Shown here: positions 26,028 through 35,993 of the stretch, in pieces
Layout of the letters: each line of letters opens with the position of its first letter
How positions within the stretch are numbered: the first letter of the stretch is position 1
Source of the DNA: Selenomonas sp.
Lineage (GTDB): Bacteria; Bacillota; Negativicutes; Selenomonadales; Selenomonadaceae
DNA length: 64,000 nucleotides
Reading direction: 5' to 3'
Assembly (NCBI GenBank): GCA_022773585.1
Contig: JALEZZ010000069.1
Span: forward strand, 18,124-82,123
The notes under the pieces: model-generated
What the model was told of the DNA's origin: nothing
The model's database searches: none
Seen by the model: the letters and a program-made list of their open reading frames with translations, nothing else
Program-made: the position numbers and the translations under genes

Positions 26028-26228
26028 CGTATCTTTGGGAGGCTGCGAGGGATGGCAGCGCACGGAGGGAGGAGCCTATTTGGAGGTTCACCGAAAGAGG
26101 CATGAACCCAATGGCTGAATCGGGTGCTTGTCGTAGGTATCCCATCGAAAGACGTCATGCCGACGAGAGCGACGACCGGAGCCAGCAGCCATCCCTCGCA
26201 GCCTCCCCTACCACGAAAGGAACTCCTC

Positions 26229-27464
26229 ATGCAAGTCACCGCCCTCCACCTCAAAAACTTCCGCAACTATGCCGACCTGACGCTCGCACTCTCGTCCGGC
26301 ATCAACATCTTCCTCGGCGCGAACGCGCAGGGCAAGACCAACATCCTCGAGGCCATCTGCTACGCCTCGCTTGGCCGCTCCCACCGCACGCACCAGGACA
26401 GCGACCTCATCCGCTTTTCTGAGCCGGCTGGAATCCTCCAGCTGGCCTTTTCGCGTCGTGACGTCCCGAGCCGCATCGACATCCAGCTCCCGCGCAAAGG
26501 CCGCCGGAAGCTCGTCCTCAACGGCCAGTCCATCCGTCCGAAAGACCTCGTCGGCAGCCTCAACACCGTCCTCTTCTCCCCGGAAGATCTCTTCCTCATC
26601 AAAGGCGCTCCCGCTGGCCGCCGCCACTTCCTCGACAGCGAAATCTCGCAGGCGAGCCCCGCCTACTATCATGAGCTCCTGACCTACAATCGCCTGCTCC
26701 AGCAGCGCAACACGCTCCTCAAGCGCATCCGCGAGCATCACGCCTCGCCCGCGCTCCTCGCCCCTTGGGATCCCCAGCTTGCCAGGAGCGCGGCCAAAAT
26801 CACAAAGAAGCGCCAGGAAGCCGTCAAAAAACTCCACATGCTTGCGAATCTCATGCAGCGAAAGATTTCTGGCAGCAAGGAGAATCTCAGCCTGACATAC
26901 GAGATTCACGGGCTCGAAAGGAACGACAGTATCTTCGAGCGGCAGCGGGAAACCATAAGGAATCCGTTAAGCAGGAGCGTGGATTCCGTTGGTTCCCCGC
27001 TGCCGACGGACACGAAAAAAACATCCACAATCGAACAACCTCCCACCTCGAACCAAGTGACATCTCCCCTAGAATCATGGTATAATAAGAGACTGGAAGA
27101 GCGTCACGAACTCGACATTCTGCGCGGCGTCACGAGCGTCGGCCCGCACCGCGACGACCTCGCCATGGCCGTCAACGGCATCGACCTCCGCGCCTACGGA
27201 TCGCAGGGCCAGCAGCGCACCGGCGCCCTCGCCCTCAAGCTCGCCGAGCTCGAATTCCTCCGCTCCGAGACGGGAGAATACCCGATCCTGCTCCTCGACG
27301 ACGTCATGAGCGAACTCGACGCCAGCCGCCGCGAAGCCCTGCTCGCCTTTCTCCAAAGAGAGCACATCCAGACCATCGTCACCGCGACCGACGCCGCGTA
27401 CTTCCCGCGGGACGATTTCGGAACGGTGTACCATGTCGAGAACGGGAACGTGACGAAGGCGTAG
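26229..27464 (+). CDS. recF: DNA replication/repair protein RecF carrying an in-frame repeat insertion
   Basis: 411 residues, about 40 more than usual. Loads RecA at single-strand gaps; SMC/ABC-type ATPase. Walker A GANAQGKTNILEAICYASLG near residue 35, signature region QGQQRTGALALKLAELEF, Walker B YPILLLDDVMSELD, and VGPHRDDLAM. The additional length lies between residues about 235 and 285: residues 238-259 are encoded by a perfect-looking palindromic element (26940-27005), followed by a Thr/Ser/Pro-rich stretch. The frame is kept, so the protein is probably functional. A GAAAGGAA precedes the ATG. Confidence 0.95.
   Translation: MQVTALHLKNFRNYADLTLALSSGINIFLGANAQGKTNILEAICYASLGRSHRTHQDSDLIRFSEPAGILQLAFSRRDVPSRIDIQLPRKGRRKLVLNGQSIRPKDLVGSLNTVLFSPEDLFLIKGAPAGRRHFLDSEISQASPAYYHELLTYNRLLQQRNTLLKRIREHHASPALLAPWDPQLARSAAKITKKRQEAVKKLHMLANLMQRKISGSKENLSLTYEIHGLERNDSIFERQRETIRNPLSRSVDSVGSPLPTDTKKTSTIEQPPTSNQVTSPLESWYNKRLEERHELDILRGVTSVGPHRDDLAMAVNGIDLRAYGSQGQQRTGALALKLAELEFLRSETGEYPILLLDDVMSELDASRREALLAFLQREHIQTIVTATDAAYFPRDDFGTVYHVENGNVTKA
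26940..27005. repeat. Palindromic-core element, copy 1 (inside recF)
   Basis: Arms CGGCAGCGGGAAACC (26940-26954) and GGTTCCCCGCTGCCG (26991-27005) are complementary with one mismatch. Core 26955-26990 begins ATAAGGAATCCGTTAAG and ends GTGGATTCCGTT. Same core as at 28456 and 43085, different arms. Confidence 0.85.
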
Positions 27465-27637
27465 CAGTGCGCGGGACGGCTGGCGCCCCACCGCCAGCCC
27501 CCGAGACGCTGGTGGCACGACAGAGACGATAGCAGCGGCCGCCCGCCCAGGGCGGAGCTTGGAAGAATAGGGATGCAAAGAAGCGAAAAAACTGATATGC
27601 AGCCCCCTCAAGAGGCAGTGTCATAAAGTTCAGAGTC

Positions 27638-27829
27638 AGGCCCCCTCTAGAGGGGGCTGTCAGCGAAGCTGACTGGGGGAGTGGCGAAGGTAGGTGTAAT
27701 CTCATCTGATGATTGTTGTCTGCGAAGATATGATTTTTTCTTCGCAGATGATAATCGTACAAATTGTTTGTTCCTACCTCCGCCACTCCCACCACCGCTT
27801 CGCGGTCCCCCTCCCTCTAGAGGGAGGCT
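27638..27829. repeat. Modular palindromic repeat, complete element
   Basis: Left module with GGCCCCCTCTAGAGGGGGC and GTCAGCGAAGCTGAC; centre with CTGCGAAG/CTTCGCAG; right module with CCTACCTCCGCCACTCCC and CCTCCCTCTAGAGGGAGG. It lies in the 27465-27915 gap between recF and the DUF559 gene, which otherwise shows no gene. Confidence 0.85.
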
Positions 27830-27915
27830 GAAGTTTGAGAGCTCTTCGGCTTTTATGACATCGCCTTTTGAGGGGATTTTTTGATAAAATGATTTTGAGG
27901 AATGAGGGATCATTT

Positions 27916-28305
27916 ATGAGTTTGCGCGAATATCGTTACAGCACCTTTGCCCAGTCTCGCGCCAAATCCCTCCGCCGCAACATGACCCCTTCCGAGCGCC
28001 ATCTCTGGTATGACTTCCTCAAAACCTATCCCGTCCGCTTCTGGAAGCAGCGGCCCATCGGGCCGTACATCGTCGACTTCCTCTGCTACGACGCCGCGCT
28101 CATCGTCGAGCTCGACGGCAGCTCGCATGATATGGAGGGGCAGTACGACCACGACGAGCGGCGGACGCATTATCTAAAGAACCACGGCTTCCGCGTCCTG
28201 CGGCTCGGCAACTACGACGTTCAGAAGCGTTTCGAGGAAGTCCGTGCGTTTATCGACAGAGCCGTGAAAGACAAAAGCATCGAGGGACGTTTTTCGAGTC
28301 GGTAG
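27916..28305 (+). CDS. DUF559 endonuclease-domain protein, copy 2
   Basis: 129 residues from MSLREYRYSTFAQSRAKSLR; GAGG lies about 16 bases and GAGGG six bases before the ATG. Same plan as copy 1 at 1.5 kb: MTPSERHLWYDFLK, PIGPYIVDFLCYDAALIVEL, DGSSH and the DxQKRFE end; the two differ at many positions, so they are not a recent duplication. PD-(D/E)XK nuclease fold of unknown substrate. It is inserted between recF and dciA, in what is normally a tight replication-gene cluster. Confidence 0.88.
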   Translation: MSLREYRYSTFAQSRAKSLRRNMTPSERHLWYDFLKTYPVRFWKQRPIGPYIVDFLCYDAALIVELDGSSHDMEGQYDHDERRTHYLKNHGFRVLRLGNYDVQKRFEEVRAFIDRAVKDKSIEGRFSSR

Positions 28306-28436
28306 ATCATCTTTTCCTCTCTCAAGCTTCCTTTTTTCCACGAAAGCGAGCCCATCTTCGGGCTGGCAGGGAAAATCATAAGGAATCCTCCAAGTAAAGC
28401 CGAACGTTTGCGCCCGTCTGAGCGAAGTCATTTCTT

Positions 28437-28512
28437 CGGGCGTGGGAGGGAGACCATAAGGAATCCGTTAAGGAATCGTCCGTGGATTCCGTTGGTCTCC
28501 CTCCTACGCCCG
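28437..28512. repeat. Palindromic-core element, copy 2
   Basis: Arms CGGGCGTGGGAGGGAGACC (28437-28455) and GGTCTCCCTCCTACGCCCG (28494-28512), one mismatch. Core 28456-28493 starts ATAAGGAATCCGTTAAGG and ends GTGGATTCCGTT. CGCGACCGCG follows (28511-28520). A degenerate left half (GGGAAAATCATAAGGAATCC) precedes it at about 28369-28388. Confidence 0.85.
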
Positions 28513-28555
28513 CGACCGCGAACCTATCTTAGAAGCGAAAAGGAGGCCCCCTTTC

Positions 28556-29509
28556 ATGCATGACATCCGCACGCCTGGCATCGAGGCGGCCTCCCGCATC
28601 CTGCCGAAGTCCATCCATGCCCTCGGCCCGGCCGTCGAACGGCTCTATTACTGCCACAGCGTCCTCTTCCACTGGCCGCAGATCGTGGGGCAGGCCATCG
28701 CGGCCAATGTCGAGGCCGTGCGCATCGTGAAAAAGACGCTCTGGCTCTATTCGTACGATGCGACGTGGCGCAACCAGATCCAGATGATGCAGCTCGATGT
28801 CCTGCAGAAGGTCAATAATTTTGCGGGCGAGGCGCTCGTCAGCGAGCTCCGCTTCGCGCGGTCGGGACGCGAAAAGATGCAGCTGCGGGACGAGCCGATG
28901 GAGGCGCTCGACTACCGCACGCTGCTGCCGAAAGTGAATCTCACGGACGAAGAAATCGCAGCTGTCCGCGCAGAGGTCGCGGCCGTCGAGGACGACACGC
29001 TGCGCGACCATCTTTTCCGCGTCTCGCTGAAGCAGGCAAAGCTCCAGCATCTTCTCAAGAGCCTCGGCTACCATCCATGCGAAGACTGCGGCAGTCTCAC
29101 AGAGCCCGAGCGCACGCGCTGCGAGCTCTGCGAGCGGAAGCATGAGGAGGCCGTGCGCTCGGCTGTCCGGCGCTATCTCGAAGACATCCCGTGGGCGCGC
29201 TTTGGCGAAGTGCTGGCAGACATCCCCGAGGCGACGCCAGAGATGCTGGCCTCCGTCCGCGCGTCGTACGTGCAGCAGCTCGCCTCGACCGTGCTCCTCG
29301 CCGAGCCAAATACGATGCAGGCGAAGACGCTGACGATGGCGTTCCAGTGCGTGCCGCCCGAGCAGCTCACGGAAGACCTCGTGCGGCGGACGCTCTACCG
29401 GCTGAGGTATGATTTGGCAAAACCGAAGGAGTGGAAACCGGTACGAAGATACGAATATATTTCGTGGGGGAGAAAAAAAGTCGCACCGGCGCAAGAAACA
29501 TCGAGCTGA
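28556..29509 (+). CDS. dciA: DciA/DUF721 family protein
   Basis: 317 residues; AAAAGGAGG precedes the ATG. The first ~120 residues are a DUF721 domain (FHWPQIVGQAIAANVEAVRI, LWLYSYDATWRNQIQMMQLD), the module of DciA, which recruits or loads the replicative helicase DnaB in bacteria lacking DnaC/DnaI. The remaining 200 residues are helical with a zinc-ribbon-like CEDCGSL...CELCERKHEE motif (two CxxC pairs, about residues 180-203). This extended form near gyrB is common in Negativicutes. A replication role is likely from family and position. Confidence 0.82.
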   Translation: MHDIRTPGIEAASRILPKSIHALGPAVERLYYCHSVLFHWPQIVGQAIAANVEAVRIVKKTLWLYSYDATWRNQIQMMQLDVLQKVNNFAGEALVSELRFARSGREKMQLRDEPMEALDYRTLLPKVNLTDEEIAAVRAEVAAVEDDTLRDHLFRVSLKQAKLQHLLKSLGYHPCEDCGSLTEPERTRCELCERKHEEAVRSAVRRYLEDIPWARFGEVLADIPEATPEMLASVRASYVQQLASTVLLAEPNTMQAKTLTMAFQCVPPEQLTEDLVRRTLYRLRYDLAKPKEWKPVRRYEYISWGRKKVAPAQETSS

Positions 29510-29527
29510 TTGTCAAGACGTACAAGC

Positions 29528-29573
29528 GACTCCCCCCGCCCTTCGGGCCCGTCCCCCCTCTAGAAGGGGGCAG
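29528..29573. repeat. Half-module of the palindromic repeat
   Basis: ACTCCCCCCGCC, CCCTTCGGGCC hairpin and CCCCCCTCTAGAAGGGGG hairpin between dciA and remB. Confidence 0.75.
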
Positions 29574-29630
29574 GGAATTCGTGAGGCTCCGTTCCTTTGG
29601 TGAATACGACGAAAAAAGCAGGTGGCATTT

Positions 29631-29912
29631 ATGTTTTTACACTTGGGCAACAACCTCTCCGTGCGGGCGGCGGATGTCGTGTCGATTCACGACATGAAGC
29701 TCTTTTTGCCCGGCGGGCCGTCGCGATCGTTCTTTGAGAGCGCGCAGGCGGCGGGGCGCGTGCGGAGCCTGACGGGCGGCCGCCCGCCGAAGTCCCTCGT
29801 CATCACGCGGGACGCCATCTACCTTTCCGCGATATCTCCCGCGACGCTTCTCAGGCGTGCGCGTTCATCCTATACATTTGTCGAAAACAGCAAGAAATCA
29901 TCGAAATCATAA
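29631..29912 (+). CDS. remB: RemB/YaaB-type DUF370 regulatory protein
   Basis: 93 residues from MFLHLGNNLSVRAADVVSIH; AGGTGG is seven bases upstream. The DUF370 pattern includes SLVITRDAIYLSAISPATLL with the ISPxTL motif. In B. subtilis the neighbouring yaaB (remB) occupies the same place before gyrB; the related RemA is a DNA-binding regulator of matrix and osmoprotection genes. The target here is unknown. Confidence 0.85.
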   Translation: MFLHLGNNLSVRAADVVSIHDMKLFLPGGPSRSFFESAQAAGRVRSLTGGRPPKSLVITRDAIYLSAISPATLLRRARSSYTFVENSKKSSKS

Positions 29913-29928
29913 GATCGAAAGAAGATAG

Positions 29929-31998
<2,070 letters not shown>

Positions 31999-32125
31999 TT
32001 TGGGGAGCTCCCTCCCGCGCCCTGCGTCCACCACCGCCCCCCATAGGCTATCGTCGCTGTCGGGCGGGCGTGCAGGCCGCCGCCGGGAATGCCTTCGCCG
32101 TTCAAATCGTACGATGCGTCAGTTC

Positions 32126-32184
32126 CTACCTCCGACACACCTCCAGTCGCCTACGGAGACAGCCCCCTCTGAGAGGGGGCCAGG
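32126..32184. repeat. Half-module of the palindromic repeat
   Basis: CCTACCTCCGACACACCTCC, AGTCGCCTACGGAGAC and CCCCCTCTGAGAGGGGG after gyrB. The sequence from 31999 to 32125 shows no gene. Confidence 0.75.
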
Positions 32185-32240
32185 CATAGTAGCAATGTTT
32201 GGCATCCATTCGGAAGAAACGGAGATGTGTTTATATCCTT

Positions 32241-32456
32241 GCCTCCCTCTCAGAGGGAGGGGGACCGCGAAGCGGTGGTGGGAGTCCCTTGCAGGACAAG
32301 ACAAAAAATAAGACGTGACTTCCGCGGGTGCGATGAAATAGGCAGTACCTTTTCGATTTCGCACCCGCGGGATTCACGTCTTTCTGTTTCATGATTTTCC
32401 GCAGGGGACTCCCCCCGCCGCTCACGCGGCCCGTCCCCCCTCAATGAGGGGGGCTG
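32241..32456. repeat. Modular palindromic repeat with nested hairpin
   Basis: Left module GCCTCCCTCTCAGAGGGAGG, ACCGCGAAGCGGT, GGGAGTCCCTTGCAGG. Nested hairpin 32311-32381: AGACGTGACTTCCGCGGGTG pairs with CACCCGCGGGATTCACGTCT around about 30 bases. Right module CAGGGGACTCCCCCCGCC, CGCTCACGCGG and CCCCCCTCAATGAGGGGGG. It covers most of the 31999-32571 gap. Confidence 0.85.
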
Positions 32457-32571
32457 CAGGATGAGATCAGTTCGGCAATCGAAAGGTTCTTCCTCATTTT
32501 TTCAGAAAAGACCTCTATACTAGAAAAAGACAAAAGGTAAAGATTCAGTTTTCCCAAAGGGGGCATCCCTC

Positions 32572-33423
32572 ATGAATACGATGAAGACACTTCTTTTGAT
32601 GGCACTCCTCACCGGCATCATGGTTGCGGTCGGCGGGGCGGTCGGCGGGTCGTCGGGGGCTTCGCTGATGCTCGTGATCTCGCTTGCGATGAATTTCGGC
32701 ACGTACTGGTTCAGCGCGCCGATGGTGCTGCGTTCGTATGGCGCGCAGGAAATCGCGCGCGAGGACGCGCCGGAGCTCTACGGGCTCATCGAAAATCTCG
32801 CGCAGCGGGCAAATCTCCCGATGCCGACGGTCGCCGTCATCGAGAGCGACGTGCCGAATGCGTTCGCGACGGGGCGCAATCCCGAGCATGCGGCTGTCGC
32901 CGTGACGACGGGCATCCTGCGCGTGCTGAACTACGAGGAACTCTCGGGCGTGCTCGCGCACGAGCTGACGCATGTGAAGAACCGCGACATCCTGACGTCG
33001 AGCATCGCGGCGGCCATCGCTGGCGTCATTTCTTGGACGGCGCAGATGGCGTTCTTCTTCGGCGGGCGCAGCGACGATGACGACGGCGGCGGGCTCGGCG
33101 GCCTCGTCACGATTCTCCTCGCGCCGATCGCGGCCGGCCTGATCCAGATGGCGATTTCGCGCAGCCGCGAATACGCGGCCGACGAAGGCGGCGGCGACCT
33201 CTGCGGCAACCCGCGCTACCTTGCGAAAGCGCTTGAAAAGCTCGACTACTACGCGAAGCACGGCGACGTCATGCAGGATGCGACGCCTGCGACGGCGCAT
33301 ATGTTCATCATCAACCCGTTCGAGGGCGTCGGCTCGAAAATCGCGAACCTCTACTCCACCCATCCCGCGACGGAAGACCGCATCGCGCGGCTCAATGAGC
33401 AGGCGCGGCGGATCGGACGGTGA
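32572..33423 (+). CDS. htpX: Membrane zinc metalloprotease HtpX
   Basis: 283 residues. Inner-membrane quality-control protease. Two N-terminal membrane helices (LLLMALLTGIMVAVGGAVGG; LMLVISLAMNFGTYW), zinc site HELTHVKNRD with a downstream glutamate in SREYAADEGG, and two further hydrophobic segments (IAAAIAGVISWTAQMAFFF; IAAGLIQMAI). AAAGGGGG precedes the ATG. It follows gyrB on the same strand but after 570 bases of repeats, so it is likely independent. Confidence 0.95.
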   Translation: MNTMKTLLLMALLTGIMVAVGGAVGGSSGASLMLVISLAMNFGTYWFSAPMVLRSYGAQEIAREDAPELYGLIENLAQRANLPMPTVAVIESDVPNAFATGRNPEHAAVAVTTGILRVLNYEELSGVLAHELTHVKNRDILTSSIAAAIAGVISWTAQMAFFFGGRSDDDDGGGLGGLVTILLAPIAAGLIQMAISRSREYAADEGGGDLCGNPRYLAKALEKLDYYAKHGDVMQDATPATAHMFIINPFEGVGSKIANLYSTHPATEDRIARLNEQARRIGR

Positions 33424-33425
33424 AA

Positions 33426-33631
33426 GGCCCCCTCTAGAGGGGGCTGCCGAGCGAATGCGAGGCTGGGGGAGTAGTAGGGAGAACAAGCCGAACGAGCATA
33501 TGAAAATGCTGCTAAAGCATCATGTTGTAATCATGACGTGGTGCCTTAGCAGCATTTCTTTATCTTGATAGTTTTCAGCATCCAACTACTCCCCCCGCCC
33601 TTCGGGCCCGTCCCCCCTCTGGAGGGGGGCT
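33426..33631. repeat. Modular palindromic repeat with nested hairpin
   Basis: Left module GGCCCCCTCTAGAGGGGGC, GCCGAGCGAATGCGAGGC, GGGGGAGTAG; nested AAATGCTGCTAAAGCA/GCCTTAGCAGCATTT hairpin; right module CTACTCCCCCCGCCC, TTCGGGCC, CCCCCCTCTGGAGGGGGG. It separates the convergent htpX and prepilin-peptidase genes. Confidence 0.85.
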
Positions 33632-33642
33632 GAAGGAATGAG

Positions 33643-34308
33643 TTACACCATCGTCAGCACGATGGCCGCAAGGGGGAAGCAGGGGGTATAGTTGGAAAGG
33701 TCTTTCTGGTTGCGGCCCATCGCGAGCAGCACGAGGGCGGCGAGGCCGCCGAGGAGGAGGCCTGCGATGGCGACGGCGAGGAGCTGGTCCGTGCCGAGCC
33801 AGAGGCCGAGGACGGCGATGAGCTTGATGTCGCCGCCGCCGATGGCGCCGTGCGTGAGGAAGGCCAGCGCGAGGAAGACGGCGAAGCCGAGGACGGCCGC
33901 GAGCAGGTGGTCGCTCACGACGCGTCCGAGGAGCGGCAGGCTCAAGAGCCCGAGCACGGCGAATGGCACGAGCATGCGGTCGAAGATGACCCGCTGCTCG
34001 AAGTCCGTGACGGTGCAGAGGACGAGGAAGAATTGGAACGCGAGCACGAAGAGGAGCGTGAGGATGGCAAAGCCCAGGCTGTCGGCACCGCTTGCGACGC
34101 CGCTCGTGAGCATCGACCAGGTGAAGATCAGGCCGTAGACGCCCGCGAGGATCATCGGCCGCCGCTTTGTCTGTGCGGCGAGCCTCTGTGGGAAGCTCAG
34201 GACGCTGCGCTCGGCTGCATAGCGCAGCTCGGCCCATCGCGCCCCGAAGATGCCGCCAGAGACGGCTAGAGCGATGGCGCAGAGAATCAGGAAGATTTTG
34301 AGAAGCAT
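33643..34308 (-). CDS. Prepilin peptidase (A24 family, catalytic domain only)
   Basis: 221 residues from ATG 34308 (GGTGA eight bases upstream; an in-frame GTG at 34320 is possible). Polytopic aspartic protease that cleaves type IV prepilin-like leader peptides. Catalytic aspartates appear in TVTDFEQRVIFD and in the GGGDIKLIAVLGLWLG motif. The N-terminal zinc/methyltransferase domain of PilD is absent. No pilus genes are in the window, so its substrate is elsewhere. Confidence 0.88.
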   Translation of the reverse strand: MLLKIFLILCAIALAVSGGIFGARWAELRYAAERSVLSFPQRLAAQTKRRPMILAGVYGLIFTWSMLTSGVASGADSLGFAILTLLFVLAFQFFLVLCTVTDFEQRVIFDRMLVPFAVLGLLSLPLLGRVVSDHLLAAVLGFAVFLALAFLTHGAIGGGDIKLIAVLGLWLGTDQLLAVAIAGLLLGGLAALVLLAMGRNQKDLSNYTPCFPLAAIVLTMV

Positions 34309-34378
34309 GATGATATTCACCGCCTTTTGCCACTATTCTAGAATATTTGAGATAGGGATGCAAGCCATCTCGTATCTT

Positions 34379-34580
34379 AGGCCCCTTCTCAGAGGGGGCT
34401 GTCAGCCGGATGGCTGACTGGGGGAGTCCCTTGGATGGCGTATCAAGAGAATAAAATAAAACTTCCGCGGGTGCGATATCGAAAATCGCACCCGCGGAAG
34501 TCATATTGTACGATTTCAAATGTCGTACAGGGGACTCCCCCCGCCGCTCACGCGGCCCGTCCCCCCTCTGGAGGGGGGCT
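34379..34580. repeat. Modular palindromic repeat with nested hairpin
   Basis: Left module GGCCCCTTCTCAGAGGGGGC, GTCAGCCGGATGGCTGAC, GGGGGAGTCCCTTG; nested ACTTCCGCGGGTGCGAT/ATCGCACCCGCGGAAGT (34461-34501); right module CAGGGGACTCCCCCCGCC, CGCTCACGCGG, CCCCCCTCTGGAGGGGGG. Confidence 0.85.
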
Positions 34581-34591
34581 TCAGATGAAGT

Positions 34592-34804
34592 TTATGCGAG
34601 CTCGACGCGGTCGCTGGACTGGATGTAGAACTCCTTCACGCCCGTGGCGGCGAAGCCGTTCGCGCGGATGAAGTCCTTGGCGATCATGTCATCGGCTGCC
34701 GTCTGGACTTCGGCCTTCGTGAGGCCGTCCTTCGGGTCGGCGATGGAGATCGTGGACGTCTTCTGATCCTTGAGATTGAAGACGATCTTCAGGGTCTTAG
34801 ACAT
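34592..34804 (-). CDS. DUF2922 family protein
   Basis: 70 residues: MSKTLKIVFNLKDQKTSTIS, ending with FYIQSSDRVELA. DUF2922 proteins are short, beta-rich and nearly always paired with a DUF1659 gene in Firmicutes; the partner lies 130 bases upstream on the same strand. GGAGGTG precedes the ATG. Function unknown; the pairing is what is conserved. Confidence 0.85.
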   Translation of the reverse strand: MSKTLKIVFNLKDQKTSTISIADPKDGLTKAEVQTAADDMIAKDFIRANGFAATGVKEFYIQSSDRVELA

Positions 34805-34867
34805 ATGGAATCACACCTCCTTCTTTCTGTACCGAGCCCATCCCCCTCCAGGGAAGATGCGCCCTTT

Positions 34868-34939
34868 ATTGGATGCTATTTGCCTTGCGGCAAATGGCAA
34901 AGATATCCGTAAGCGCTGAAGCGCTAACGGCTATCTTTA
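34868..34939. repeat. Two-hairpin repeat, copy 1
   Basis: TATTTGCC-TTGC-GGCAAATGGC, then AAGATATCCGTAAGCGCT pairing with AGCGCTAACGGCTATCTT. It abuts the DUF1659 stop codon and so lies between the two short genes. Related copies at 47174-47231 and 56343-56371. Confidence 0.75.
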
Positions 34940-35164
34940 AGCCTCTTCGACGAGCGAGGCGCTGTCGACGCGGCTGACCACCGCGACGTCGTGCGCCTGG
35001 AGGGCGCCGAGCTTGCTGCCGATGGCGAGCAGGTCGTCGTCCGAGATGGCCGGGTTGACGTTCGCGAAGGAACGCTGCGCCGTGAGGGCTTTGCCGTCCG
35101 TGTTCGTGCCGGTGACGACTTTGAGCACGAGCTTCGTGCTCTGCGTGTCTTTCTTGGCTGCCAT
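34937..35164 (-). CDS. DUF1659 family protein
   Basis: 75 residues: MAAKKDTQSTKLVLKVVTGT, then GKALTAQRSFANVNPAISDD. Short beta-strand/helix protein of the DUF1659 family, partner of the downstream DUF2922 gene. AAAGGAGG is six bases before the ATG. Function unknown. Confidence 0.85.
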   Translation of the reverse strand: MAAKKDTQSTKLVLKVVTGTNTDGKALTAQRSFANVNPAISDDDLLAIGSKLGALQAHDVAVVSRVDSASLVEEA

Positions 35165-35268
35165 GAGGTATCACCTCCTTTCACTCTGATACTTGCAGGA
35201 TGAGGGAGGGGATACAACGGGGGAGAAAAATTTTTCGCAAAAAAAAGAAGCCGGATGGCTTCTTTTCA

Positions 35269-35961
35269 TCAAATGGCGATGCGCAGGTATTCTTCTACGA
35301 AGTCGCGGAGCTTGCGGGGGCCGGTGTAGTGGCTGCCGAAAATCTTCGTCCACTTGTCGCCGTGCTTCTTGATGCTGGCGAGCGTGCCGCGATAGACTTC
35401 ATCCTCGATGGAGCCCGGGGTCAGGTCTTCCCAGTTGCGCGGCATGTAGCCACGTCCTTTGACGGTGTTATCGGGGCGTTCGCCGGAGACTTCGAGCTCG
35501 GAGAGGAACTGGATCTGCTGCGTCTTTGGACGGACGTAGTAGTGGGCGAGGTAATATTTCTGCGGATAGGAGTAGTTGCCGCTCTCAGGATCGTCCGTGC
35601 TGTCTGTCGGCACGATCTTGAGCCACGTATCGACGATGTATTCGTCATCGCGGTACGGCAGCGGGATCCAGTGCGTCGCACGACCGTCGAGGAAGTAGTC
35701 ATAGCCGCTGTCCGTCAGGAGATAGGCGTAGCGCTCCTGCTCTTTTTTCTTGCGCTCGTCCGTCTTTTCCATTGTTTCGCTCTGGATGGCGGCTGTCTCC
35801 TTGTCCGAGGCGAACCAGTCATCGGCGGATGTCGTGTCGCCGCTGATTTCTTCCGGCTGGGCGTTATCTGATTCGGAGTCAGACGCAGCGGAGGCAAGCG
35901 GCGCAGCAAGGGTGAGGGAGAGCATGGCGATGAGGGCCGTGCGGCAGAGTTTCGTTTGCAT
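35269..35961 (-). CDS. Secreted protein of unknown function
   Basis: 230 residues from MQTKLCRTALIAML; GAGGTG is six bases before this ATG, so an upstream in-frame start at 35994 is not preferred. Signal peptide ending ASAASD, then an acidic low-complexity segment (DSESDNAQPEEISGDTTSAD), then a globular domain rich in Tyr/Trp/Asp (GYDYFLDGRATHWIPLPYRD, YYLAHYYVRPKTQQIQFLSE). No family recognised. It lies 32 bases downstream of another secreted-protein gene; the pair is probably one operon acting in the envelope. Confidence 0.7.
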   Translation of the reverse strand: MQTKLCRTALIAMLSLTLAAPLASAASDSESDNAQPEEISGDTTSADDWFASDKETAAIQSETMEKTDERKKKEQERYAYLLTDSGYDYFLDGRATHWIPLPYRDDEYIVDTWLKIVPTDSTDDPESGNYSYPQKYYLAHYYVRPKTQQIQFLSELEVSGERPDNTVKGRGYMPRNWEDLTPGSIEDEVYRGTLASIKKHGDKWTKIFGSHYTGPRKLRDFVEEYLRIAI

Positions 35962-35993
35962 GAGGTTCACCTCGGTTTCAGAAAAAGGGAACA

